Made by a program: the position numbers and the translations under genes
Assembly (NCBI GenBank): GCA_964443275.1
Contig: CAYUCE010000013.1
Location: 1 to 43,253, forward strand
Reading direction: 5' to 3'
Source of the DNA: CAYUCE01 sp964443275
Lineage (GTDB): Bacteria; Bipolaricaulota; Bipolaricaulia; CAYUCE01
DNA: 43,253 nucleotides
Notes under the pieces: generated by a model
The model's input: only the letters and a program-made list of their open reading frames with translations
The model's database searches: none
Told to the model about the DNA's origin: nothing
Shown: one piece after another, positions 14,871-22,872 of the stretch
Layout of the letters: every line of letters starts with the position of its first letter
Numbering within the stretch: position 1 is the first letter of the stretch

Positions 14871-15131
14871 TTAAAGCTTCTTCCCCTCGCCTTCCTCCTG
14901 TTCGTTTCCTTTAGACTCAGATTCTTCGGCGGGGGAGATGGAGGCATCTTCTTCCAAGCCACTTTTTATATCATTTTGGGTTCTTTTGAATTCCCCGATG
15001 GCTTTCCCTAACGATCTTGCCATGTCTGGCATTTTCTTTGCCCCAAAGAAAAACAGAATTATGGCAAATACGATAATAAGCTCCATAGGGCCTGGGAATC
15101 CTATCATAGTCGCTAAATGTGAGATGAACAT
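14871..15131 (-). CDS. tatA: Twin-arginine translocase subunit TatA/E
   Basis: An 86-residue protein with a short periplasmic N-terminus, one transmembrane helix (MELIIVFAIILFFFGAKKMP), and the amphipathic helix MARSLGKAIGEFKRTQNDI that starts right after the FFFGAKKMP hinge. A charged tail (Glu/Lys-rich) completes the TatA pattern. TatA oligomerises to form the pore that moves folded proteins, often cofactor enzymes with twin-arginine signals, across the membrane. No tatC is present here, so the partner must be elsewhere. The start is the first ATG, with only GGGGATTGGA before it; a start 8 codons later (MIGFPGPMEL) is possible. It sits 87 bases after metX in the same direction. Confidence 0.9.
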   Translation of the reverse strand: MFISHLATMIGFPGPMELIIVFAIILFFFGAKKMPDMARSLGKAIGEFKRTQNDIKSGLEEDASISPAEESESKGNEQEEGEGKKL

Positions 15132-15218
15132 TCCAATCCCCTCTTTGGATTAAGGATCTCAAAAATGTTTTTCTATGTCAAGTTTTCCCCAAGTGTACAA
15201 TTATTTTAGTATTCTGTT

Positions 15219-16721
15219 CTAATGATTCTTAACTCCAGGAATAGGTCGCTCGCTCTCTACCAATTGGGTAATACTCTCGCTAGTTACAATACCCAGTATC
15301 TTCCCTTCCTCATCCACCACCGGCAAGGCAGAGATATTATGGCTTTGAATTTTGCGAATGATACTATTTATGTGCTCACCGGGAGAGACAGTTATTACAT
15401 CCTCGGTCATTATTTGAGAAAGAGAGCTCGTCTCATTGGCTACAGCTTTGGCAATATCCCAGGCGGTGAGAATACCTGCCAGCTTGCCGTTAGCTTCGGA
15501 AATGGGGATATGGGTAAATTCGCTTTGAATGATTATTCTGGCCGCTTCCTTAACAGAAGTCCCTTTATCGATAATTGGCACGTCCGTCCGGAGCAAATCC
15601 TTGGCTGAAATCCGGGATAAAAAGTTTGTAATTATATACCTAAGCTGCTCCGGCTCCAGGAGAAAAGCATCATGCCCATACATAGACCCCATCTCCGAGT
15701 AAGTTACATCCACGTCATTTGCTTCTAAGGCTCTCACTATTTCTTTAGATTGATAGGGAGGATAGAGCCAATCGGAGGAAATAGCTACTATCAAAAATCT
15801 AGATTTCACCCCGGCAAATACTTCTTTAAGAGATCTTTCTTTATTGTTTGTCAGGTCAAAATAGTCAACCGCTTTAGTGATATAAAGGTATGAGTTGGCA
15901 TCAAATCTCTCTACAAACGATCCACCCTTATAATGAAGATAGCTTTCCACCTCAAAGTCTATATCGAAATCAAAGCTGTATTTATTTTTGTCCTGAAGTT
16001 TCCTACCGAACTTCCTTTCCATCGATCCTTCGCTTAAAAAAGTTATATGACCAATCATCCTGGCCAACTGAAGCCCGTCTTTTGGAGGCTCCTGATCATA
16101 ATAGTTTCCCCGGTTCCATTTAGGATCTGCCATTATGGCTCTTCTTCTCACCTCGTTAAACGCAATTTGCTGGGGTGAAGATTTACAAGTCGATGCAATG
16201 GGAATGCAAAATCTAACTTTCTCCGGATATGCTATCGCCCATTGGAGGGCCTGCATTCCCCCTAAGGAGCCTCCGACTACAGCTAACAATTGATCGATTT
16301 CTAAATAATCTACTAACTTCTTTTGAACTTTCACCATGTCTGAAACCGTAACTATCGGAAAATCTAATCCGTAAGGCTTACCTGTTTGGGGATTAATTGA
16401 ACTGGGGCCAGTGGTACCTTTACATCCTCCTAGTATATTGGAACATATAAGGTAATACTTTTCAGTGTCCAGTGCCTTTCCCGGGCCTATCATGTTATCC
16501 CACCAACCAGGTTTTTCATCACCTTCATGCCACCCTGCAGCATGTGCGTCCCCGGAAAGAGCATGACAAATTAAGATGGCATTGGTCTTCTCTCCATTCA
16601 GTTTACCGTAGGTTTCATAGGCTATCTCTATCGGCCCGAATTTGACACCACTTGCTAGCTCTATTTTACCCTCGTGTATATACTTTTTTGTCTTCACTCG
16701 CCCTATGTCGTTTTCATCCAT
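15219..16721 (-). CDS. metX: Homoserine O-acetyltransferase (MetX) with two C-terminal CBS domains
   Basis: Residues 1-370 form an alpha/beta hydrolase of the MetX type: CHALSGDAHAAGWH, GCKGTTGPSS and GGSLGGMQALQWA carry the nucleophile S152; SSDWLYP gives D317 and MYGHDAFLLE H350, completing the triad. MetX activates homoserine with acetyl-CoA for methionine synthesis; some members use succinyl-CoA instead, and I cannot settle this from sequence. Residues 373-430 (VPIIDKGTSVKEAARII, GKLAGILTAWDIAKAV) and 434-488 (QIMTEDVITVSPGEHI, GKILGIVTSESITQL) are two CBS repeats, which together form a Bateman module that usually binds adenine nucleotides or S-adenosylmethionine. That suggests direct allosteric control of methionine synthesis. 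MetX-CBS fusions are known in archaea and some anaerobic bacteria. No SAM riboswitch or T-box was seen in the 5' leader. Confidence 0.92.
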   Translation of the reverse strand: MDENDIGRVKTKKYIHEGKIELASGVKFGPIEIAYETYGKLNGEKTNAILICHALSGDAHAAGWHEGDEKPGWWDNMIGPGKALDTEKYYLICSNILGGCKGTTGPSSINPQTGKPYGLDFPIVTVSDMVKVQKKLVDYLEIDQLLAVVGGSLGGMQALQWAIAYPEKVRFCIPIASTCKSSPQQIAFNEVRRRAIMADPKWNRGNYYDQEPPKDGLQLARMIGHITFLSEGSMERKFGRKLQDKNKYSFDFDIDFEVESYLHYKGGSFVERFDANSYLYITKAVDYFDLTNNKERSLKEVFAGVKSRFLIVAISSDWLYPPYQSKEIVRALEANDVDVTYSEMGSMYGHDAFLLEPEQLRYIITNFLSRISAKDLLRTDVPIIDKGTSVKEAARIIIQSEFTHIPISEANGKLAGILTAWDIAKAVANETSSLSQIMTEDVITVSPGEHINSIIRKIQSHNISALPVVDEEGKILGIVTSESITQLVESERPIPGVKNH

Positions 16722-17043
16722 GACAAATCTCCCCGCTTACTATACTCGCAGATATTTAAATTTATTTTAATATAAAACCGGTCAAATCTATAATAATTCT
16801 CGGCGGCGCAATTTTCGATATTGCTTTTGAAAATCTCCCTCTAAGTGTCCGAAAAATTTTTATGCTCTTAAGGACATACTGTTATAATACAGTTTAGTAC
16901 TATCCTTTACAAGACCGGAAGTTATTATATCCGTAAGGTAAGGTTGGGCAACTTAGCTTTTATCCCTCTGCTTACCTCCCCCCGTGGGGTGGATATAAGA
17001 AACTATATAAATAATACCTTTTTTGGTGAGGCAATTCGTGGGC
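16722..17043. other. Divergent spacer between metX and the left copper arm
   Basis: AT-rich, divergent between the MetX gene and the plus-strand copper genes. No coding frame. I looked for a SAM riboswitch or T-box in the metX leader and found none. The copper promoter begins at 17044. Confidence 0.4.
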
Positions 17044-17072
17044 TTGACAATTAACAGCTTCCTTGATATAGT
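17044..17072 (+). promoter_or_regulatory. Sigma70 promoter of the left copper arm
   Basis: TTGACA (17044-17049), 17 bases, TATAGT (17067-17072): consensus -35 and one mismatch in the -10. The matching right-arm promoter is at 30759-30787. Confidence 0.7.
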
Positions 17073-17084
17073 TGTTAGAGCGTG

Positions 17085-17100
17085 CCCACCTGGGGAGGGG
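17085..17100 (+). promoter_or_regulatory. Candidate CsoR operator, left arm
   Basis: CCCACCTGGGGAGGGG just after the promoter and before the first start codon. The core CCC-ACCT-GGG is an inverted repeat of the G/C-rich kind bound by copper-sensing CsoR. The same 15 bases, CCCACCTGGGGAGGG, occur in the same position upstream of copA in the right arm, although most flanking sequence differs, which argues for functional conservation. The last part also serves as the ribosome binding site. Confidence 0.5.
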
Positions 17101-17104
17101 TTCC

Positions 17105-17386
17105 ATGTTTAAGAAGAAAAAATCAATCAAAGGGAACTTAGCAGCAGTAAAGAAAGCGGTGAAATTATTCCGGGCCACATTCAGGAAGATCAAGCAAAGC
17201 TTATTTTGGGCTTTCTTTTATAGCACGGCGTCCATCTCCACCACCTCTCATCCAGATCACGGTTGGCATAATCACATGCCCGGTATGTGGGGTTGGGGCT
17301 GGCCGTTCATGATAATATTCTGGATACTGACGGTTCTAATAATAACGCTACTTATAGTTACAATAACCAAGGTTTTAAAGAAATGA
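17105..17386 (+). CDS. Chimeric small membrane protein: collapsed copA fused to His/Met/Trp-rich protein
   Basis: The ATG after GGGGAGGGG gives 93 residues. Residues 1-6 (MFKKKK) resemble the CopA start in the other arm (MSKKKE). Residues 9-43 match a late segment of CopA (KGDLTAVVKAVKLSQATFRK in the intact copy, ending in LFWAFFYNTVAI). From SHPDHGWHNHMPGMWGWGW onward it is the small copper-locus protein seen at 27945-28160, including its membrane helix. So an ancestral copA-smp pair lost about 2.3 kb inside copA plus the start of smp, and was joined in frame. The ATPase helix now replaces the small protein's first helix, giving a two-helix protein with a His/Met-rich loop. It keeps promoter, operator and ribosome site, and precedes csoR by 16 bases, so it may be expressed. 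Function, if any, is probably copper binding. Confidence 0.65.
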   Translation: MFKKKKSIKGNLAAVKKAVKLFRATFRKIKQSLFWAFFYSTASISTTSHPDHGWHNHMPGMWGWGWPFMIIFWILTVLIITLLIVTITKVLKK

Positions 17387-17402
17387 AAGGGGTGATCAAA
17401 AA

Positions 17403-17729
17403 GTGGCCTGCGCTCACCAAAGCGGATTGGAAGTAAACGGAAAGAAAGGAAGTTTGGAGAAACTACCACACGAGAAGACAGAGGCACTAAATCGCATCCG
17501 TACAGTCACCGGTCACGTGAAAGGTATAGAAAAGATGATTGAGGAAGAACGGTACTGTATCGATATATTGAAACAGATTGCGGCTGTGCAGTCATCACTG
17601 TCCAAATTGGCCAATTTATTAACTAAAGACCATATGCGAATTTGCGTATCTGAGGCAGTAAAAGAAGGAAAAGGGGAAACGAAGATAGATGAGTTGGTAG
17701 AAGTGCTTAAATACTTGCGAAGGGGTTAG
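17403..17729 (+). CDS. csoR: Copper-sensing repressor CsoR (left copy)
   Basis: 108 residues of the CsoR/DUF156 all-helical family, with the copper-binding Cys-His-Cys set in place: C52 in YCIDILKQ, H77 and C81 in DHMRIC. Apo-CsoR represses copper export genes and leaves DNA when Cu(I) binds. It starts with GTG preceded by GGGGTGATC. It lies between the chimeric small gene and copB, so it probably represses its own operon through the G/C-rich site ahead of the chimera. The right-arm copy at 27602 is identical at 95 of 108 residues, with most differences in the first 26 residues. Confidence 0.92.
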   Translation: MACAHQSGLEVNGKKGSLEKLPHEKTEALNRIRTVTGHVKGIEKMIEEERYCIDILKQIAAVQSSLSKLANLLTKDHMRICVSEAVKEGKGETKIDELVEVLKYLRRG

Positions 17730-17803
17730 TGAAAGATAGGAAAACAGCGTAGTTTCGTTAAGCGGTAAGTTATAGGTGAAAGTAAGCGAGGAGGTGTAAA
17801 GCC

Positions 17804-19939
17804 ATGAAACATGAGGTTACTAACCAACAAAGTGATCAAACTCCAGTAAACAAAGAACATGAAATGAATAAAAATAAATCTCACGGAAAGCACACGGATC
17901 ATAAAGACCATCATGCCCACATGGTAGCGGATTTTCGCAAAAGACTCTGGGTATCCTTGGTACTGACCGTCCCCATCCTGGCTTTGGCCCCCTTAATCCA
18001 GGAATTTCTGGGGGTGAAGGAAGCCTGGAGTTTTCCCGGTGACAGCTACCTGCAGCTGGGCTTTGCCACTCTGGTTTTCTTTTACGGCGGATGGCCGTTT
18101 CTTAAGGGCCTGTTTGAAGAACTGGATAAAAGACAGCCGGGGATGATGACCCTGATCGCCTTGGCCATCACGGTTGCTTACGGTTACAGCGGGGCGGTAG
18201 TTTTAGGTATTTCCGGCAAGGTCTTCTTCTGGGAGTTGACCACTTTAGTAGATGTTATGCTTTTGGGACATTGGATAGAGATGCGGTCGGTAATGGGTGC
18301 ATCCCGGGCACTGGAGAAGCTGGCCCAGCTTATGCCCTCAGAGGCTCACCTAGTCAAGGAAGACGGAACTACCGAAGATGTGCAATTAAGCGAGCTTAAA
18401 CCCAAAGATCGGGTGTTGGTGAAGCCGGGAGAGAAGATTCCCACCGATGGGGTGATAACCGAGGGCAGGACTAGTGTAAACGAAGCTATGCTTACCGGGG
18501 AGAGTAAACCGGTAGAGAAGGAAGAAGAAGACCAAGTAATAGGAGGGGCAGTCAACGGGGAATCGGCGATTACCATTAAGGTACAGAACGTGGGAGAAGA
18601 GACCTACCTCTCTCAAGTAATCAATATGGTGGAGGAGGCCCAAAAGTCCCGTTCCCGCACCCAAGACTTTGCCGATCGGGCCGCCCTCTGGCTTACCATT
18701 ACTTCTCTGTCCGTAGGCACGGCAACCTTAGCCGCCTGGCTGGCCATGGGCAAGCAATTCGTCTTCTCCTTAGAGCGGATGGTAACGGTTATGGTTATCA
18801 CTTGCCCGCATGCTTTGGGCCTGGCTATTCCCCTGGTGATAGCAGTATCCACTGCCCTGTCCGCAAAAAACGGGCTTTTAGTCAGAGATCGCTCTGCTTT
18901 TGAACGAGCCAGGGAACTGGAGGCCATAGTATTTGATAAGACCGGGACCCTCACCGAAGGACGATTTGGGGTAACAAATATAATACCTATAGGTGAGAGA
19001 AGCGAGAAAGAGATACTCGCCTTGGCTGCCAGTATCGAAAGTAGATCCGAACACCCCATTGCAGAAGGTATAGTAAATGAGGCAAATGACCGAAAAATTG
19101 AATATCCCACCCCAAAAGATTTTGAAGCTATACCGGGTAAGGGTACTCAAGCCCAAGTAGAGGGTGAAAACATTAAGATAGTAAGTCCCGGCTATTTAAA
19201 GGAAAGTGAGCTAAGGATAGAAAACGATGAGATTGAAGAGGTAGCCAGTGAGGGAAAAACCATGGTCTATTTGTTAGTAAATGATCAGGTGGAGGGGGCT
19301 ATAGGGCTGGCGGATATTATTCGCCCGGAGTCCAGAGCGGCCCTAAGAAAATTAAAAAAGATGGGGATAAAGGCGATGATGCTTACCGGGGACTCCGAAG
19401 ATGTAGCCCGGTGGGTAGCTGGTGAACTGGATTTGGATGATTACTTTGCCCAAGTTTTGCCCGATCAGAAAGCGGCCAAGATAAAGGAAGTTAAAACCCG
19501 AGGCTTGACCACAGCTATGGTCAGGGACGGGGTAAGAGGATTGACCACAGCAATGGTTGGGGACGGGGTGAACGATGCTCCCGCACTGGTGGAGGCAGAG
19601 GTCGGAATAGCCATTGGAGCGGGTACTGACGTGGCTGTGGAAACTGCGGACATAGTGCTAGTTCGTTCCGATCCTAGAGACGTTACGGCAATCGTTCAGT
19701 TAGCCCGGGCTACCTATTCAAAGATGATTCAGAACCTGTGGTGGGCTGCCGGTTACAATATATTTGCCATACCTCTGGCCGCCGGGGCGGCCTATAGTGC
19801 CGGTATACTGCTTTCACCGGCGGTTGGTGCAGCTTTAATGTCACTTTCCACGGTTATCGTAGCAATTAACGCTAGGCTCTTAGGACGAGTTGGTAAACGG
19901 CTACCTGGTAGAGAAGAGCCCCGTCCCGCAGTAGCTTAA
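17804..19939 (+). CDS. copB: CopB-type copper-exporting P-type ATPase (CPH motif)
   Basis: A 711-residue P1B ATPase. Its N-terminus is His-rich (HGKHTDHKDHHAHM) and lacks a CxxC heavy-metal domain. TGES is at 231-234, the transport motif is CPH (C334-P335-H336), the phosphorylated Asp is D378 in DKTGT, and GDGVND begins at G586. CPH with a His-rich N-terminus is the P1B-3 (CopB) pattern, reported for Cu(II)/Cu(I) export. AGGAGGTG lies before the ATG. Oddity: just before GDGVNDAP a 12-codon stretch is tandemly duplicated (RGLTTAMVRDGV then RGLTTAMVGDGV), inserting 12 residues into the phosphorylation-domain hinge. The first copy has Arg where Gly is essential. A C-terminal fragment of a second copB lies inverted at 24.0-24.3 kb. 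Confidence 0.92.
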   Translation: MKHEVTNQQSDQTPVNKEHEMNKNKSHGKHTDHKDHHAHMVADFRKRLWVSLVLTVPILALAPLIQEFLGVKEAWSFPGDSYLQLGFATLVFFYGGWPFLKGLFEELDKRQPGMMTLIALAITVAYGYSGAVVLGISGKVFFWELTTLVDVMLLGHWIEMRSVMGASRALEKLAQLMPSEAHLVKEDGTTEDVQLSELKPKDRVLVKPGEKIPTDGVITEGRTSVNEAMLTGESKPVEKEEEDQVIGGAVNGESAITIKVQNVGEETYLSQVINMVEEAQKSRSRTQDFADRAALWLTITSLSVGTATLAAWLAMGKQFVFSLERMVTVMVITCPHALGLAIPLVIAVSTALSAKNGLLVRDRSAFERARELEAIVFDKTGTLTEGRFGVTNIIPIGERSEKEILALAASIESRSEHPIAEGIVNEANDRKIEYPTPKDFEAIPGKGTQAQVEGENIKIVSPGYLKESELRIENDEIEEVASEGKTMVYLLVNDQVEGAIGLADIIRPESRAALRKLKKMGIKAMMLTGDSEDVARWVAGELDLDDYFAQVLPDQKAAKIKEVKTRGLTTAMVRDGVRGLTTAMVGDGVNDAPALVEAEVGIAIGAGTDVAVETADIVLVRSDPRDVTAIVQLARATYSKMIQNLWWAAGYNIFAIPLAAGAAYSAGILLSPAVGAALMSLSTVIVAINARLLGRVGKRLPGREEPRPAVA
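19499..19570 (+). repeat. In-frame 36-bp tandem duplication in copB
   Basis: Units 19499-19534 and 19535-19570 match at 30 of 36 positions. Most differences are third-codon changes (GGC/GGA, GCT/GCA, GTC/GTT), plus one that gives Arg instead of Gly in the first GDG. Because silent changes have accumulated, the duplication is not recent, and the frame has stayed open. Confidence 0.85.
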
Positions 19940-19978
19940 AGCGAAATGAGAATTTAGGTTAGGAAGGTATTAAACCAA

Positions 19979-20221
19979 ATGGAAATGATCTATTTGGACT
20001 ACCAAGCCACTACTCCCACAGAGCCTAAAGTGTTTGAGGCCATGAAGCCTTATTTAGAATCCCATTTTGCAACCCCAGCAGTGTTCACAAAATAGGTCAA
20101 AGAGCCCGAGCTGCCATTGAGGGCGGATGGGAAACAGTTGCCTCTTACCTTAACTGCTCTCCTGAAGAAATATTTTTTACCAGCGGGAGAGATGGAATCA
20201 ATAATTTGGTGATTCTCTTGC
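19979..20221 (+). pseudogene. N-terminal relic of an IscS/NifS-type cysteine desulfurase
   Basis: The frame opens MEMIYLDYQATTPTEPKVFE and continues AMKPYLESHF, the standard start of IscS-like desulfurases, then stops at TAG. In another frame GQRARAAIEGGWETVASYLN and CSPEEIFFTSG follow, which is the next part of the same fold. After that the similarity ends at the arsR gene, so the PLP lysine and catalytic Cys regions are missing. It differs from the intact iscS at 38960, so it is a separate paralogue. Confidence 0.75.
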
Positions 20222-20223
20222 CT

Positions 20224-20589
20224 CTATTTATGTCTTACATGGTCCAAACATTCTTGAAAGAGAGTTAGGACATGTTCATCATCGAGTGAGTAGTATACTG
20301 ATCTTCCCACTTTTCTGTCCTTTACCAAATGCATCATTCTAAGGATCTTTAAATGATGGGAAGTGGCCGATTGGGAGGCTTCAAGTAAAGTGGCCAAATC
20401 ATGCACACATAGTTCCTGTTCTGAAAGAAGATAGATTATCTTAACCCGGGTGGGATCGCTTAGCACCTTAAAAGTTTCCGAGATATCTTTGGTTACCGGA
20501 ATAGAATCCAGCTTTCCCTTTAGTTCCTGGGCCCTTTCTTCGGATACAGAGTGAAATATGGGCTTCTGCTTTTTCTCTTTTACAGACAT
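20224..20589 (-). CDS. ArsR/SmtB-family metal-responsive repressor
   Basis: 121 residues with a winged helix: FKVLSDPTRVKIIYLLSEQE, then ELCVHDLATLLEASQSATSHHLKIL as recognition helices. Metal sites can be read against SmtB: C61 and D64 in ELCVHDL (alpha-3 site), and D104, H106, H117, H120 in the last helix (alpha-5 site). The alpha-5 set indicates zinc, cadmium or cobalt sensing rather than arsenic. The gene diverges from a CPC-type Zn/Cd ATPase with a 123-base shared control region, so it most likely represses that ATPase and itself until metal binds. Its 3' end abuts the dead desulfurase. Confidence 0.88.
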   Translation of the reverse strand: MSVKEKKQKPIFHSVSEERAQELKGKLDSIPVTKDISETFKVLSDPTRVKIIYLLSEQELCVHDLATLLEASQSATSHHLKILRMMHLVKDRKVGRSVYYSLDDEHVLTLFQECLDHVRHK

Positions 20590-20622
20590 AGCTTAGTTTA
20601 GGATACCGGATCTCCGTTTAAT

Positions 20623-20680
20623 TTGACAAGCTTATTTTATTAATATATAATCATTTGAACACACGTTTATATAAGTACCG
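20623..20680 (+). promoter_or_regulatory. Consensus sigma70 promoter and metal-repressor operator region
   Basis: TTGACA (20623-20628), 17 bases, TATAAT (20646-20651): a perfect consensus promoter for the Zn/Cd ATPase. Just downstream, TTTGAACACACGTTTATA has TGAACA-like and TTTATA-like halves resembling the imperfect inverted repeats bound by SmtB-family repressors. A perfect promoter needs tight repression, which fits the divergent repressor gene. The arsR promoter on the other strand must overlap this region. Confidence 0.65.
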
Positions 20681-20712
20681 AAATTAGAGAGCAAAGAAGA
20701 GACTGGAAGGAA

Positions 20713-22872
20713 ATGGGTAAAGAAAAGCAAGAAAGACAAGAGGAGCTTAAGGTAGAGAAAATTCACTGCCCGGACTGTGCGGTGAAGATAGAGAAAAACG
20801 TGGGAAAAATTAACGGGGTTAGCCGGGCGGAGATCGACCCGGGGCGGGGAAAGCTTAAAGTCAGCTTTAACCCGAAAAAGATAAACCTAAAGTCCTTGAA
20901 AGAATCAGTTAAGCGCACCGGCTATAACGTGGTTCACCCCCGAGAAGAAAAATCCATTTGGACCGGCGGAGAAACCTGGCTGACTGTAGCTTCCGGTCTC
21001 CTGCTTACCGCCGGATTGGCGGTCAGTTTCTTTAAGTTAGATAGTTTAGCGGTAACTTTAGTCGGCCGGCAATTTTTTATTTCTTCACTTCTTTATCTGG
21101 GAGCAGTAAGTCTAGGAGGCTACTATATCGCCAGGCGGGGCCTGGGGGCCATACTCACCTTATCTTTAGATATCGATTTTTTGATGACGATAGCTATCAT
21201 AGGAGCGGTAGGTATAGGGGAATATATAGAAGCGGCCAGCCTGGCTTTTCTGTACTCTTTAGCTGAGCTCTTGGAGGATTACTCGGTAGATCGGGCCCGA
21301 AATTCGCTCCGGGAGTTAATGAAACTATCTCCCAAACAAGCTCGGGTAAAAAGGAAGGGCGAGGAAATAACCCTGCCGGTAGAAGAGATATCTAAAGGAG
21401 AGGTTATAGCGATCAGGCCGGGGGAAAGGGTGGGTCTGGACGGGGTAGTTTATGCCGGTCAATCTTCAGTTGATCAATCACCTATTACCGGTGAGTCCAT
21501 GCCGGTGGATAAAGCCGAAGGTGATAAGGTATACGCCGGCACCATCAATCAAGAAGGGTATTTGGAAGTGGAGGTCACCAAAGAAGCCCCGGAGACTACT
21601 CTAGCCACCATAATCCACTTAGTTGAAGAGGCAGAAGCCCAAAAAGCTCCGGTGGAGAAGTTCGTGGATAGGTTTTCCCGCTACTATACCCCTTCTGTGG
21701 TCACTGTCGCTTTAGGGGTGGCGGTAATACCTCCACTTTTACTTGGCCAAGCATTTAACGGGTGGTTCATTAAAGCCATTACTTTGCTGGTAATTGCCTG
21801 CCCCTGTGCGTTGGTCATTTCCACCCCGGTTTCTATAGTTTCAGCCATAACTTCTGCAGCCAAAAATGGGGTGCTGATTAAAGGCGGCCTATACTTAGAA
21901 GAGATGGGCAAGGTGAAAGCCATCTGTTTCGATAAGACCGGAACCTTGACCGTCGGTAAGCCTCAGGTAACCGATATCTTGGGATTTAACAGTTACCAAG
22001 AGGTGGAGGTTGTGAGAATAGCCGCCTCTATTGAAGGACAAAGCCAGCACCCCTTGGCTCAAGCAGTGGTAAGGAAAGGAAAAGATTTAGGAATCGAGCC
22101 GGTAGAAATAGATAATTTTAAGTCCATCACCGGCCAAGGAGTCAAGGCCGATATTGAGGGAAAGACCTACTATATAGGGAAGCCAGGGTTATTTGAGCAA
22201 AACGGGGTAAAGAAAGCGAGCCAATCTGAATGGCCAAAGTTAGCTGACCTAAAAGATGCGGGGAAGACTGTGATACTGGTGGGTACGGATGAAGAGGTAG
22301 TAGGAGCCCTGGGGTTGGCTGATAAGCTAAGAGAAGGGGCAAAAGTAGCTTTAAGAGAGCTTAAGAAAATAGATGAAAAATTAGAATTGGTGATGATTAC
22401 CGGAGATAATAAAAATACTGCCCAAGCTATAGCCGATGAGTTGGGGATAGATCACTTCCACTCCCAGCTTTTGCCCCAGGATAAAGTGGATGAGGTCAAG
22501 AGATTATCCCAAAAATACGGCAAAGTAGCCATGGTCGGGGACGGGGTAAACGACGCCCCTGCCTTGGCCGCCGCCGACATAGGAATAGCAATGGGGGCCA
22601 TGGGAACGGATACGGCCATTGAAACTGCCGATATAGCTTTAATGGCCGATGAACTTACCAAACTTCCCTATCTGATGGAGCTTGCCAGTAAGGGAGAGAT
22701 GGTTATTCGGGAGAATATATTCTCTTCCATCTTGATTAAATTTCTTCTGGGAATCGGGGTCTTCCCGGGGTGGGTTAGTTTGGTTCTAGCCGTGTTGGTT
22801 GGCGATATGGGGGCAACTTTCCTGGTTACCAGCAATGCCCTTCGTTTAACAAAGATCAAGAGGGAATTTTAA
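20713..22872 (+). CDS. cadA: Zn/Cd-type P1B ATPase with N-terminal HMA domain
   Basis: 719 residues. The N-terminal heavy-metal domain has HCPDCAVKIE (C19, C22). The transport motif is CPC (C363-P-C365), the phosphorylated Asp is D407 in DKTGT, and GDGVND begins at G609. The last membrane helix contains VGDMGATFLVTSNALRL with D698, the aspartate that marks zinc/cadmium/lead exporters (P1B-2). SQHPLAQAV provides the HP nucleotide motif. The ATG lies a few bases after GGAAGG. The divergent SmtB-type repressor and perfect promoter indicate induction by Zn(II) or Cd(II). The stop overlaps the start of a NicO-like transporter (TAATG), so the two are translationally coupled. Confidence 0.92.
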   Translation: MGKEKQERQEELKVEKIHCPDCAVKIEKNVGKINGVSRAEIDPGRGKLKVSFNPKKINLKSLKESVKRTGYNVVHPREEKSIWTGGETWLTVASGLLLTAGLAVSFFKLDSLAVTLVGRQFFISSLLYLGAVSLGGYYIARRGLGAILTLSLDIDFLMTIAIIGAVGIGEYIEAASLAFLYSLAELLEDYSVDRARNSLRELMKLSPKQARVKRKGEEITLPVEEISKGEVIAIRPGERVGLDGVVYAGQSSVDQSPITGESMPVDKAEGDKVYAGTINQEGYLEVEVTKEAPETTLATIIHLVEEAEAQKAPVEKFVDRFSRYYTPSVVTVALGVAVIPPLLLGQAFNGWFIKAITLLVIACPCALVISTPVSIVSAITSAAKNGVLIKGGLYLEEMGKVKAICFDKTGTLTVGKPQVTDILGFNSYQEVEVVRIAASIEGQSQHPLAQAVVRKGKDLGIEPVEIDNFKSITGQGVKADIEGKTYYIGKPGLFEQNGVKKASQSEWPKLADLKDAGKTVILVGTDEEVVGALGLADKLREGAKVALRELKKIDEKLELVMITGDNKNTAQAIADELGIDHFHSQLLPQDKVDEVKRLSQKYGKVAMVGDGVNDAPALAAADIGIAMGAMGTDTAIETADIALMADELTKLPYLMELASKGEMVIRENIFSSILIKFLLGIGVFPGWVSLVLAVLVGDMGATFLVTSNALRLTKIKREF

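Noticed and set aside
16722..16930. SAM riboswitch or T-box in the metX leader
   Set aside because: No conserved kink-turn, SAM-I core or T-box sequence found in the 200 bases before the start.
18613..19110. 165-codon minus-strand ORF
   Set aside because: Antisense of copB across its CPH and DKTGT motifs.
20660..20680. Archaeal-looking TATA box (TTTATATA) upstream of the Zn/Cd ATPase
   Set aside because: A perfect TTGACA-N17-TATAAT promoter lies just upstream, and the other promoters in the window are of the same bacterial type; the TTTATATA is better explained as part of the repressor operator.
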